The notes: a model not told the origin generated them from the sequence alone. A stretch of 64,000 nt of DNA from Nitrososphaerota archaeon (GCA_028867595.1 JAGWGB010000004.1:1-64000); one strand, 5' to 3'. Positions 38,114 to 47,563 are shown, counted from the first letter of the stretch. Numbers and translations: made by a program.

Positions 38114-39298
38114 TTATGCCTGCACTACCTGTTTTTGTTTTCTTATTTCCTCAATAAGAATGGGAATCACATCTTCCATTCTGCCTTTTATGAATACGTC
38201 GCATTCGTCCTTTATCGATGCGTTCTCATCTGGATTTATTGCAATGATAAACTCCGAGTCCTTCATGCCAGAAATGTGTTGCATGGCACCGCTGATTCCT
38301 ACTGCAATGTACACCTTGGGACTGACCTTTCTTCCGCTGATGCCAATAACCCTGTCAGGTATGAGGTATGTCGAGTCTACCACCTGACTTACAGAAAATG
38401 GTTTTTTTGACAAGGGTAACGTAATGCCAATTTGAGCGTCAAGCTCTGATGCAAGCTCTTCTATCATCTTGATGTTTTTCTCAGGTGCGTCCTTGACTCC
38501 ACGGCCAAAGCTTACTATGGCCTTGTGACTGTCAAAATCGATCTCATTTTTAATTATTTTACGGTCTATAATCTTGACTTTTAGATCTTGCTCGTCAAAT
38601 TTTGGTGCATACTCTATTATCGTTCCTTCTCTGCTGACGTTTGGTTGTAAAGGCTCAAAAACTCCAGGTATTATGCTGCATGCCTGGGGATGATAGTCTT
38701 TTTGCATTGCAGGATTTTTGTTATCAAGGCATAGTATTGTGGTCCACAAAAATCCAGAAAAGTCTGGCCTGTACATCTCAAGTGTCTTTTCATACGTAAG
38801 CGGTTTACCACCCGTCTTGTTTTGGTGTGTTATCTGCAAGTCTCCTACAACAAGCTTGTTTATGTCTGATGCAAGACCTGATTCTAATTGAGCCAAAACT
38901 GTGGCAGAAAGATGTCTCCCTATGCTGTCTGCTGCAAAGAACATATATCTCGGTCTTTTGAATTGTGCAGAATATTCTGGCTCTACTTTTGCCGCAATTT
39001 CTCTGTCTAGTGCTATATGAGAAATTGTTTTGGTATAAATCGTATTTCTTACATATCTTAATTCTGGATTGTCAGCATAAATTACTGCATCTGCACCATG
39101 TTGAATCAAAACTTTTGGAATCTCTTTGACATTATATCCAAGTAAAACGGCGACTACTTTTTCCTTTGACAAATATTTTTTATTAAAGTCATCAAGCATT
39201 CTTCTTGCTTCTCCAAGCATCTCCAAGCTTACTTGCAGTATCTTTCCATCTTCATGCTCTATTATGACATAGACATGCCTATAGTCGCCTTCTGTCAT
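38114..39298 (-). CDS. fixB: electron transfer flavoprotein alpha subunit
   Basis: adjacent to ETF-beta; VSFGRGVKDAPEK, YIAVGISGAMQHISGMKDSEFIIAINPDENA. Confidence 0.9.
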   Translation of the reverse strand: MTEGDYRHVYVIIEHEDGKILQVSLEMLGEARRMLDDFNKKYLSKEKVVAVLLGYNVKEIPKVLIQHGADAVIYADNPELRYVRNTIYTKTISHIALDREIAAKVEPEYSAQFKRPRYMFFAADSIGRHLSATVLAQLESGLASDINKLVVGDLQITHQNKTGGKPLTYEKTLEMYRPDFSGFLWTTILCLDNKNPAMQKDYHPQACSIIPGVFEPLQPNVSREGTIIEYAPKFDEQDLKVKIIDRKIIKNEIDFDSHKAIVSFGRGVKDAPEKNIKMIEELASELDAQIGITLPLSKKPFSVSQVVDSTYLIPDRVIGISGRKVSPKVYIAVGISGAMQHISGMKDSEFIIAINPDENASIKDECDVFIKGRMEDVIPILIEEIRKQKQVVQA

Positions 39299-40176
39299 TT
39301 TATCACCATTGTTGATAATGACTGTCGCATCTTTGCAACCACTTTACGAATCTGTTCCTGGTCAGTGCCATCTATTATCTCAGCTTGTCTTGTTGCTTTT
39401 CCTTTTGGAATGCGTTCTACTTTGTAGACAATGGTTGGTGAACCTGAAATCCCAATAAGCTTTGGGTCAGCCTCTATCTGTGCTGCATTGAATGTCTTTA
39501 GATACTGTTTAAAGTTCTGAGCACGCTGTGTTGCTTCTCTTTGATATTTTTCATAAGCAAGTCTTTGTGATACTGTATTGAATTTGGGGACATATGACGG
39601 GTCTATTGCGATAAAGACTGGAAGGGGTGCCTCTATCTCTTCCACTACATCGTAAATTCCTTGTAATCTGACAAGTCTTTTTGCTCTAACTGTTCTTGTC
39701 TCCATGTTTATTTCATAATCTATCGCGTTTCCAAGAAATGTCATTCCAAGCTTCCATGCTGTCTGGGGGCCTGTCTGACCTGTTTCTCCATCTGATGCTC
39801 TGTGACCTGAAAACACGATATCCATCTTTCCTTGCATTTTAAGTACTCCAGACTTGAGTACTTCAGCTGTAGCCAGTGTATCTGCTCCTGCAAAAATTCT
39901 ATCGCTGTAAAGATAAAGATCATCTGCGTCTGATATCAACTGAGCATGTTGCAGCATAGATTCTGCTGTAGGTGGTCCCATTGTGCCAATTGAGATGTTT
40001 GCACCATACTTGACTTTTGCATAAAATGCAGCATTGACAGCTATCTCGCTATGTGGACCAAGTATGTTTTTAGTTTCTGCCCGATTAAGCGTACCGTCGG
40101 GATTGTAGCTCACATTTCCCTCTGAAAAATCAGGCTCTAGCTTGACAATCACTGCCACATTTATGGAATTCATCAT
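39295..40176 (-). CDS. fixA: electron transfer flavoprotein beta subunit
   Basis: NIGTMGPP-like SIGTMGPPTAESML, LADTLATAEVLKSG-like AGADTLATAEVLKSGVL, GHRASDGETGQTGPQTAWKLG. Confidence 0.9.
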   Translation of the reverse strand: MMNSINVAVIVKLEPDFSEGNVSYNPDGTLNRAETKNILGPHSEIAVNAAFYAKVKYGANISIGTMGPPTAESMLQHAQLISDADDLYLYSDRIFAGADTLATAEVLKSGVLKMQGKMDIVFSGHRASDGETGQTGPQTAWKLGMTFLGNAIDYEINMETRTVRAKRLVRLQGIYDVVEEIEAPLPVFIAIDPSYVPKFNTVSQRLAYEKYQREATQRAQNFKQYLKTFNAAQIEADPKLIGISGSPTIVYKVERIPKGKATRQAEIIDGTDQEQIRKVVAKMRQSLSTMVIK

Positions 40177-40405
40177 TTTCTAAGTATCATGCTTTGATTT
40201 TATCTATTATGGTTATTCCCAGCCGCAAAAATAAAATGCCTTTTCACGATTATCATTAATGTTGAAAATTACATTATTGTTACAGGCATGTTGCATTTAG
40301 ATAGTTCAAGTTAAATAACAGGATGTAAATTGTGATTGATACCGTGATGTATATTGGATTTTTCAATAGCATGAAAAACATCTTGTATCAAATATGTCGT
40401 AAATA

Positions 40406-40711
40406 GTGGATGGCATGATAAGACAAAACAAAAATTTTGTTAATCTAAAAATGGTGGTTTTCATTGCAATATATGCATCTCTTATTGCATTTTCTCTTGC
40501 ATGGTATCATACACTAACAAATATCAACTGTGATCTGACACAACCAATATCATCAAATTCTGTAAAGGCTGATTCTTCTGAAGGTGCGGCACAGAATTGT
40601 AGCGAGCAATTGCACTTTCACTGGATAAAGTTCTACGGAATAAACGGCCTCATATACGGAGCATCATTATTTGCGTTTGTTACAAGCATAAGGAAGAGCA
40701 ACAAAAGCTAG
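40406..40711 (+). CDS. small membrane protein, hypothetical
   Basis: two TM segments. Confidence 0.5.
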   Translation: MDGMIRQNKNFVNLKMVVFIAIYASLIAFSLAWYHTLTNINCDLTQPISSNSVKADSSEGAAQNCSEQLHFHWIKFYGINGLIYGASLFAFVTSIRKSNKS

Positions 40712-40801
40712 ACAAAAATACGCCATAACACAAAATTATTGAGAATCTGAATAAAATTTATAATTGAGAAAAAGTGATCCTAGCTAAACTGCGGTCTGCA
40801 T

Positions 40802-41827
40802 ATGAAAAAATTCATGATCATTGCAATATCTATAATCCTGTTTACGGCAGTGTTCTCTCTAGCGTATTCGGTCAAAGTATCAGCACAAGAAACTTCGATA
40901 CCGAACTGGATAAAAAAAACTGCACAATGGTGGTCGCAGAATCAAACAAGCGATTCGGAATTCTTGGCAGCGATTCAATACCTGATTGATAATAACATAC
41001 TGCATGGCACATCTGTCAAACTGACAAATCAGAACATGTCTGACACATCAAACCAAAATGCTCAACTAATGCAAAAGGTAAATGATCTACAGAGTAGATA
41101 TAATACTCTGCAGTCAAAATACAATTTGCTATTAGAACAGGTCAAGAGTATATCTCCTCCATCTTTGTCTACAAACGAAAATAATGATTCTATATTTGCC
41201 GTAGCAGTAAAGCCTGTTATAGAAAGTGATGGATTTTTTGAAACAACAACATATCAAGGATCGATACTCAAAATCAATGTGGAAATTCGAGATGGGTCTG
41301 GTCTTGTCTTGATCAACACTGCACTTCCTGCCGGGGTTGATTTCCAATCATCTGCACGCACTGCTGTAGCAGTAGCGCAAAACGTAACTGGGATGAACCT
41401 GTCAAAAAAAGATGTGATATTTTCAATTAATTCTATAAGCGATCAAGACTTGCAAGCTGTTGATGGCCCTAGTGCAGGAGGTGCCATGACAGTTCTACTG
41501 ATTTCAGATATGCTTGGCAAACCCATTAACAGTCACATATTGATGACAGGTACTATCCAGGCCGATGGCACTATAGGACCCATAGGGGCAGCTTCTGACA
41601 AGGCTGATGCAGCAGGCCTATATGGCGCAAAAATATTTCTTGTACCAAAAGGACAGGCAGTTGTGTCTGTACAGAATTGCACTGAAAGAAATGAAGGACC
41701 TATAACCTACCAAACATGCACTATGGAACAAAAACCACTCTCCCCTATAACACAGAGCAAATACGGTATGCAAGTAATTGAGGTTGCCACCATTCAGGAC
41801 GCACTCAAGTACTTTAATTCTCCATGA
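40802..41827 (+). CDS. secreted Lon-like (peptidase S16 domain) protein with N-terminal WW module and coiled coil
   Basis: signal peptide; IPNWIKKTAQWWSQNQTSDSEFLAAIQYLIDNNIL; DGPSAGGAMTVLL (Ser) and IGAASDKADAAGLYGAKIFLVPKGQ (Lys). Confidence 0.82.
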   Translation: MKKFMIIAISIILFTAVFSLAYSVKVSAQETSIPNWIKKTAQWWSQNQTSDSEFLAAIQYLIDNNILHGTSVKLTNQNMSDTSNQNAQLMQKVNDLQSRYNTLQSKYNLLLEQVKSISPPSLSTNENNDSIFAVAVKPVIESDGFFETTTYQGSILKINVEIRDGSGLVLINTALPAGVDFQSSARTAVAVAQNVTGMNLSKKDVIFSINSISDQDLQAVDGPSAGGAMTVLLISDMLGKPINSHILMTGTIQADGTIGPIGAASDKADAAGLYGAKIFLVPKGQAVVSVQNCTERNEGPITYQTCTMEQKPLSPITQSKYGMQVIEVATIQDALKYFNSP

Positions 41828-41946
41828 TCTTAGTGCAATCAGTTGCAATCACCGAAATCAAGTTTATCTTTAGGATTGTACTAATTTGATATGACACGAT
41901 TACAAATCAAAATAAGCAAAGTGATGGCATAGTACCTGAACCATTA

Positions 41947-42219
41947 TTGAAAATATTATCTGAAAAAAACGTCATACGTATTTTGCAATCTGCTACCCTA
42001 CCAAAAAACGCTTCTGAACTAAGCAAAGAATGTAACGTATCGCTGACAACAGTATACAGACAGGTTAAGAGACTAAATGACAAAAAGTTGCTTATAGTAT
42101 CAGGTTCTATAGATGATGGCGGGAAAAAACATTTTACCTTCAAGAGTAAGAACAGTGTATACTGCAAGTGTGCATGTTCTACTGTAGATCTAACGTCATT
42201 TCTACAATCAAAAGAATAA
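41947..42219 (+). CDS. winged-helix (ArsR/MarR-like) regulator
   Basis: NVIRILQSATLPKNASELSKECNVSLTTVYRQVKRLNDKKLLIV; C-terminal CKCAC. Confidence 0.75.
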   Translation: MKILSEKNVIRILQSATLPKNASELSKECNVSLTTVYRQVKRLNDKKLLIVSGSIDDGGKKHFTFKSKNSVYCKCACSTVDLTSFLQSKE

Positions 42220-42293
42220 CTGAAAGACCAGATTTTTACTGCCTGATTTTTCAGAATAGTTTCTTATTAGGTGGTAATTTTTGTAAATGCAAC

Positions 42294-42866
42294 TTGGTGC
42301 GATTGCGTACTCTTCGAGGTCTTATAACTGCCTCTGTTGGCGTGGCTTTGCTCATCGTCGGTGCAAGCATATTTGACAGTGCATATGATGTGGTTGAATC
42401 TGTGATGGACAAAAAACAATACCTCTTTGAAGACAAACTGATACCACAAGGACAAACCGTAAATTCATCAATTACTTGGGACCAACTTGATACTCATAGT
42501 ATTCTGATAGTCAATGTTACTCCAATATACAATCAGGTAAAATTGCAAGTAACTGAGCCAAACAGCGGCACATTTGAAAAAGAAAGCAACAATGGTTTTG
42601 TATATCACATAATAGGTAAAAGTACACAAAACCAAGGAAATTATTATTTTGATGTGTTTAATTTAGGAACTGAACCAGTTCACGTCAACGTAGTTTTAGG
42701 GGAAGACCCGTATCTTAGTGGAAAGTGCAACACTGACAACCAAACTGCTTGCTATGCAATTCCTGCTACTATTGGTATCGTTATAGCAGGCATGCTTGCT
42801 TTGATAATAGGCTCCGCAGTTGCCGTAAATGATTTGAGAAAGAAGAAAAAACAACAGCCTACATGA
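42294..42866 (+). CDS. two-TM membrane protein with beta-rich exterior, hypothetical
   Basis: TM helix near N-terminus (TASVGVALLIVGASIF) and at C-terminus; TTG/GTG start near 42294 preferred over 42168, which overlaps the upstream gene. Confidence 0.6.
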   Translation: MVRLRTLRGLITASVGVALLIVGASIFDSAYDVVESVMDKKQYLFEDKLIPQGQTVNSSITWDQLDTHSILIVNVTPIYNQVKLQVTEPNSGTFEKESNNGFVYHIIGKSTQNQGNYYFDVFNLGTEPVHVNVVLGEDPYLSGKCNTDNQTACYAIPATIGIVIAGMLALIIGSAVAVNDLRKKKKQQPT

Positions 42867-42884
42867 TCTTCAAAAGTAAAAATG

Positions 42885-43763
42885 TCACACCTTGATGATG
42901 CCATTGCTGATGAGATACTGTATCCCTTTCACAAAGTCATCGTCTGATATTACACCATTTGCCCACCATCCGGCCGAATTTTTTATCCATGCCGGAATTT
43001 GCTGTGATTGGCCAGTGCCGCTGGTGTGTGGAACCACAATGATTCCCTTTTCTATTAGATACTTGATACCATTTACAAAATTCTGGTCATCGATTGTACC
43101 TTCTGACCACCATTTGGCGTTATTTTTCACCCATGGAGGTATGTGCACATCGGTAGGCATGGCACCCACGTAAAATGTATAGGCTGATCCTTCAAACTCT
43201 ACGGCATTTTGTTCAAGACCATTACGGGATGAAACCATGACAAGAAAATACTGCCTACCATCATTTAGCCAAAAAGAAAATTCTTCTATGACCGGGCTGG
43301 TCTGTGAAGTGTCATTTCTTGAAACCAAGGCCTGAATCACAAATCCATCTGAAAACCTCTGGATATTTTTTTGGTATATGGTAAATTTTGAACTGTCAAA
43401 CAACTTTGAAATAGACAGATCTAGAATTTGAGAGTCTGGCATCAAAAATACCATGTCTGATATGGGTTTGCCTTGATAATAATAAATTGCAAAGGTTGCA
43501 GGTCTGTCTGGATTCTCATTTGCAAACTCGACTAGTGAACTATCAGAACTGTTGCCCTGACTTGTGGGAATCCATCCTTGCGGAGGCGTAATGGAAAAGT
43601 TGTATGCTTGATTGCTGTACGTGTTTGTCTTTGTGTTTGCAGGATTGAACATTGGTACCTGAGAGCCACTAGTTTGTATTGTCATGTTATCATCGGCCCA
43701 TGCATACCCAGTTAAGAAAGTAAGAGTCAAACCAAGCAGAACAGAATAAAAAACTAATTTCAA
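42885..43763 (-). CDS. secreted PsbP-like protein with two C-terminal WW modules
   Basis: YNFSITPPQGWIPTSQGN..FANENPDRPATFAIYYY; IPPWVKNNAKWWSEGTIDDQNFVNGIKYLIEKGIIVV and IPAWIKNSAGWWANGVISDDDFVKGIQYLISNGIIKV. Confidence 0.8.
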   Translation of the reverse strand: MKLVFYSVLLGLTLTFLTGYAWADDNMTIQTSGSQVPMFNPANTKTNTYSNQAYNFSITPPQGWIPTSQGNSSDSSLVEFANENPDRPATFAIYYYQGKPISDMVFLMPDSQILDLSISKLFDSSKFTIYQKNIQRFSDGFVIQALVSRNDTSQTSPVIEEFSFWLNDGRQYFLVMVSSRNGLEQNAVEFEGSAYTFYVGAMPTDVHIPPWVKNNAKWWSEGTIDDQNFVNGIKYLIEKGIIVVPHTSGTGQSQQIPAWIKNSAGWWANGVISDDDFVKGIQYLISNGIIKV

Positions 43764-43913
43764 TTAAAATTCCTCTCAAAATCTGATATAAGAATCATGC
43801 ATTGGCTTGCCCAGTTGAAACAAAATAATGATCTTCCTGTATTACTCTGTCCCAATTACCTTTCATTAAAAGATTTGAACATATTTTTATTCTATCTTGT
43901 CTGAATATGCCTT

Positions 43914-45125
43914 GTGATAAAGTACGCATTGTTGTTTTTGCTTTTTATTCCAATGCAAGCTCTTGCATTTACAACTGGGCAGAACGCTACGCTGGTTATA
44001 GGACACAGCGATTTTGATACGGGAGGAACAATACATGATACGCCATCTGCAAGCACTCTCTATCTTCCTGAAGGAATTGCTTTTGACAAGGCAGGAAATC
44101 TATGGGTTGTAGATACTGGCTTTAATCGTATATTGATGTTTTCTTCTCCATTCACAAATGACAAAAATGCGGAACTTGTAATTGGACAAGACAACTTTAC
44201 ATCAACTGGTGCTGCTCTGTCTCCAACTGGGCTTGACCAGCCATATGGTATGGCATTTGATAACGACGGAAACATGTGGGTTGCCGATACTAATAACAAC
44301 CGCATAGTAGAATACAAGGAACCTTTTGTGACAGGCGAAGCGGCATCAATTGTTATAGGCTCTCCAAGTTTTGATAAAGGAATGTATCCAACAACTGCAA
44401 GTTCGCTTGCAGCTCCATATGGCCTTGCCTTTGACAAGGCAGGAAACCTCTGGGCTGTGGATTATTATGATAACAGGATATTGGAATACATGCCACCGTT
44501 CAAAAACGAAATGAATGCATCGCTTGTAATAGGTCAGCCTGATTTTACAAGTAATTCTGATGGTTCCACAAAAGATAGGACAAATCTGCCAAGCTCTATT
44601 GCATTTGACGGCAGTGGAAACTTGTGGGTGACTGATAGCTTGAACAATAGAGCACTAGAGTTTGCCCAACCGCTTTCTACTGATGAGCAAGCATCGATGG
44701 TAATAGGACAAAAAGACTTTACATCAAACAATGCTGGAATTGCGAACGATTCTTTGAATACTCCATATGGGATAATATTTGATAAATCTGGGAATCTCTG
44801 GATAACTGACGGAAACAACGCTCGTGTCTTGGAATATGATATGCCATTTAGTAACGGGATGAGTGCGTCTACTGTTCTAGGTCAGACAGACTTTGAAGGT
44901 ATGCACGAGGGAACATCCTCAAACATGTTGGCAGAACCTTACGACGTAAAAATAGATGACAAGGGAAACCTCTGGGTTGCCGATACTGACAATAATCGTG
45001 TACTAGAGTTTTCTTCCGCTAGCACAGTTCCAGAGTTTGGTCCTCTTGCGTTGGCAATGCTTGCGGTGTCTGTTACAATCTTGGTTATGTTGACTAGATC
45101 AAAACTGACTTTATTAAGACTGTAG
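43914..45125 (+). CDS. secreted NHL-repeat beta-propeller with PEFG-CTERM-like tail
   Basis: six repeats of LxxPxGIAFDxxGNLWVxDxxNNRxLEF; VPEFGPLALAMLAVSVTILVMLTRSK. Confidence 0.9.
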   Translation: MIKYALLFLLFIPMQALAFTTGQNATLVIGHSDFDTGGTIHDTPSASTLYLPEGIAFDKAGNLWVVDTGFNRILMFSSPFTNDKNAELVIGQDNFTSTGAALSPTGLDQPYGMAFDNDGNMWVADTNNNRIVEYKEPFVTGEAASIVIGSPSFDKGMYPTTASSLAAPYGLAFDKAGNLWAVDYYDNRILEYMPPFKNEMNASLVIGQPDFTSNSDGSTKDRTNLPSSIAFDGSGNLWVTDSLNNRALEFAQPLSTDEQASMVIGQKDFTSNNAGIANDSLNTPYGIIFDKSGNLWITDGNNARVLEYDMPFSNGMSASTVLGQTDFEGMHEGTSSNMLAEPYDVKIDDKGNLWVADTDNNRVLEFSSASTVPEFGPLALAMLAVSVTILVMLTRSKLTLLRL

Positions 45126-45134
45126 CAGAATGTG

Positions 45135-45152
45135 ATTGCAATTAATTGCAAT
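45135..45152. repeat. 18-bp perfect palindrome ATTGCAATTAATTGCAAT
   Basis: read directly, 10 bp behind the NHL gene stop. Confidence 0.7.
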
Positions 45153-45196
45153 TTAATGCTGTCGTTTTAATAACAAACGACTATCATCTGCACGTA

Positions 45197-45259
45197 GAAG
45201 CTGTAGGGTCAAGCCTGGAGACATAACAACCCCATCCCTTCAGGCCATCCTGCAGTTTC
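45197..45259 (+). ncRNA. candidate structured ncRNA hairpin between convergent genes
   Basis: 11-bp outer helix GAAGCTGTAGG/CCTGCAGTTTC (two G-U) and 8-bp inner helix GCCTGGAG/CTTCAGGC; TTTTAATAAC box ~25 bp upstream. Confidence 0.4.
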
Positions 45260-45294
45260 ATTTCTTGTTAACTAAAAACTTATTTTGAATGGAA

Positions 45295-45825
45295 CTAAGC
45301 CTTGCGTGATCTTATGAACTTGGCAAGATGTGCAATGCCAATAAATGGCCAAGCTAGTACCATGAAAACAAAGATCCATCCTACGACCATACTCACACCA
45401 AAAATGTTTGCAATTGTATTGAGTGGAAACAAGTATTGGCTTGTATCCTGAGGAAGATGCGGTCCAAGTATCAACATGAGAGAATTTTGAAATGCATGCC
45501 ACCCAAAAAATGCAGTTACAAAGAAAAATACTGCCTTTTTTCCTATGTATTTTTCAAATCCTCTCTTTTCTAGTCTTCCAAGCCGTTCGTCTAATGTCTT
45601 TATCTCACCTTGTAAAGAGTTGATTGCTTGCTCTGCATGCCTTTGTATTGATTCTGTGTCCTGAGGACCAAGATATAGTGGAATAATGCTCTCAAGATAT
45701 TTTTGGTCTGAAAGAGGTAGGGCTTTGCCGCTTGTTAGCATCCCAAGTATGTATTCTAGCCTTCCCCTGTCTCCTTTGCCTGACAAAATAATCTGTTGAA
45801 TGGAACTTATCACGTTCTCTGACAA
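45295..45825 (-). CDS. coiled-coil membrane protein, hypothetical
   Basis: coiled coil then two TM helices. Confidence 0.6.
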   Translation of the reverse strand: MSENVISSIQQIILSGKGDRGRLEYILGMLTSGKALPLSDQKYLESIIPLYLGPQDTESIQRHAEQAINSLQGEIKTLDERLGRLEKRGFEKYIGKKAVFFFVTAFFGWHAFQNSLMLILGPHLPQDTSQYLFPLNTIANIFGVSMVVGWIFVFMVLAWPFIGIAHLAKFIRSRKA

Positions 45826-45866
45826 TAGTTGATTGCCATCTTAACCCAGATAAAAGCGATGAGATG

Positions 45867-46061
45867 TTATTGCAAAGACCTGAACTTTTTGATTGCCTCT
45901 CTTGCCATTTCCTCTTGGGCATCCTTTGATATCTTGGTAGGATCGTCTGAGGCCAAAGCCTTGTTGTACTCATCTTCTGTGTTTGATTTCATCTTCTTTT
46001 TTTCTTCTGACATTGGCAATAATTGGAATCTTGTATTGATATTTCTTACTAAACCAATCAT
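45867..46061 (-). CDS. small hypothetical protein
   Basis: ORF only, charged helical. Confidence 0.45.
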   Translation of the reverse strand: MIGLVRNINTRFQLLPMSEEKKKMKSNTEDEYNKALASDDPTKISKDAQEEMAREAIKKFRSLQ

Positions 46062-46074
46062 ACGTGATTTGAAA

Positions 46075-46623
46075 CTACAAAATTATTGGCCTTTGGCCAT
46101 ATGACGAACTTGTCTCATTTATGCTGTCTATGATATTTTGAATTCCGGGGTATTGTAGTTTGGCCTTGGATATATCTTGCTTCATTATGCTAAGGTAATA
46201 CATCTCTTTTTTTACTTGCTTTGTTCTCTTGGTCTTTGACAGCATGGCGTTCTTCAAATCTTTGAGAGATGTAGACATGTCACAGAGTTTGATGAGTTTG
46301 GCCTCTAGTGGGGACTCCTTTAACTGTTTGACGTATTGCCTGTCTATCTGATCTTTTGCAATGCTGGTATCTCTTGATAACGCAAGGACAATAACTGATA
46401 TTCTGCTGCCAAACCTCTTGTCAATCTCGTTAAAGGTCGAAATGGAATCGTCAATCATTGCATACAGCCAAGCTGCTGCAAGAACCTCACTGTCTGCAAT
46501 TCCAAGACTTTTGAGCCTTGTCACAACTCCTCTCAAATGGTCCAAGTGCAAAATACCGTCTTTTCTTTTTGTACTTGCATATTTTTCTTTAGCAAATAAC
46601 TCTGCAGATTCTGCTATTTGCAT
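46075..46623 (-). CDS. RelA/SpoT-type HD-like protein with degraded metal site
   Basis: LHLDHLRGVVTRLKSLGIADSEVLAAAWLYAMIDDSISTFNEIDKRFGSRISVIVLALS aligns by eye to the SpoT HD core; HD dyad replaced. Confidence 0.6.
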   Translation of the reverse strand: MQIAESAELFAKEKYASTKRKDGILHLDHLRGVVTRLKSLGIADSEVLAAAWLYAMIDDSISTFNEIDKRFGSRISVIVLALSRDTSIAKDQIDRQYVKQLKESPLEAKLIKLCDMSTSLKDLKNAMLSKTKRTKQVKKEMYYLSIMKQDISKAKLQYPGIQNIIDSINETSSSYGQRPIIL

Positions 46624-46880
46624 TATTCTTCTGCCTTTTCAAGTTCTTGACAAAGTTTTTTGTAATCATCTAATAAAACTCTGAAAGAGGATAATGCTGT
46701 ATTGACAGTTTTTTGAGCAAGCTCAAAACGCATGGTTTTTTCTACCAGATAAGATGGATCTTTTGGATCTAGGCCTGTTTCTTCCCAAATTGTTTGTACT
46801 TCGTCTATTAGTTTTTGAAGGCGCGCCTCATCTTTGTCTATCTTTTCCTTTAATTGCTTTACTGCCATGGTCTCTGCCAA
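46623..46880 (-). CDS. coiled-coil hypothetical protein, start/stop-coupled with 46075..46623
   Basis: ORF and tight coupling. Confidence 0.6.
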   Translation of the reverse strand: MAETMAVKQLKEKIDKDEARLQKLIDEVQTIWEETGLDPKDPSYLVEKTMRFELAQKTVNTALSSFRVLLDDYKKLCQELEKAEE

Positions 46881-47045
46881 GCCTTTCAGTATGAATTTGG
46901 AAGAGCGATATAATAACCTCGACTAGATAATTTTTTAAAACTTGAGAATACCTGCTCCGAAATTTACTGAATCTGGAACCGGGGCATTCTTTTTCTCTAG
47001 TCGGTTACCAGCAAAGGAAAAATACAAGTCAATGTCACACCTGTT

Positions 47046-47549
47046 GTGCACTTGCGACCGTATGCAATCTTGGCTGTACTAGTTCTTTCCCTTGCAAGCG
47101 TGCCGTCATTTGCCCAACTAACCAATAGTTATACTGTGAAAAATCCTCAAGGAGGACAATCTTATACAATCAATTATACGCTAACAGGTGCAACAATTAG
47201 TGATGTCCAAGTCAATACCCATGACACCTCGCTTGTAATACTGATAAATTCCACAAGTGATGGAAATTTGGTCGTTGATATGCCACGAAGCCTAATTGAT
47301 GCCAAGGCAGGCGCAAACGACGATAATTTCATAGTGCTTGTGGATGATACCTATACTAGCTTTCATGAGACAAAGACTGGTACTGACAGAACACTTTCCA
47401 TTGCATTTAATGGCGGAACAGAAAGAATTGAGATAATAGGCACGCAGGTACTTCCAGAATTTGGTTCAGTATCTGTTGCCATTTTAGCCATGTCTGTTGT
47501 ATCGATTGTTGTAATCTCTGCCAGATCTAGATTCAAGTTTGGTTTCTAG
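47046..47549 (+). CDS. small PEFG-CTERM secreted protein
   Basis: signal peptide; LPEFGSVSVAILAMSVVSIVVISARSRFKF. Confidence 0.8.
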   Translation: MHLRPYAILAVLVLSLASVPSFAQLTNSYTVKNPQGGQSYTINYTLTGATISDVQVNTHDTSLVILINSTSDGNLVVDMPRSLIDAKAGANDDNFIVLVDDTYTSFHETKTGTDRTLSIAFNGGTERIEIIGTQVLPEFGSVSVAILAMSVVSIVVISARSRFKFGF

Positions 47550-47563
47550 TTGAACTGTAACAT

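Noticed and set aside
44060-44437. antisense ORFs in the NHL-repeat gene (also 44534..44818)
   Set aside because: Repetitive sense sequence creates repetitive antisense frames.
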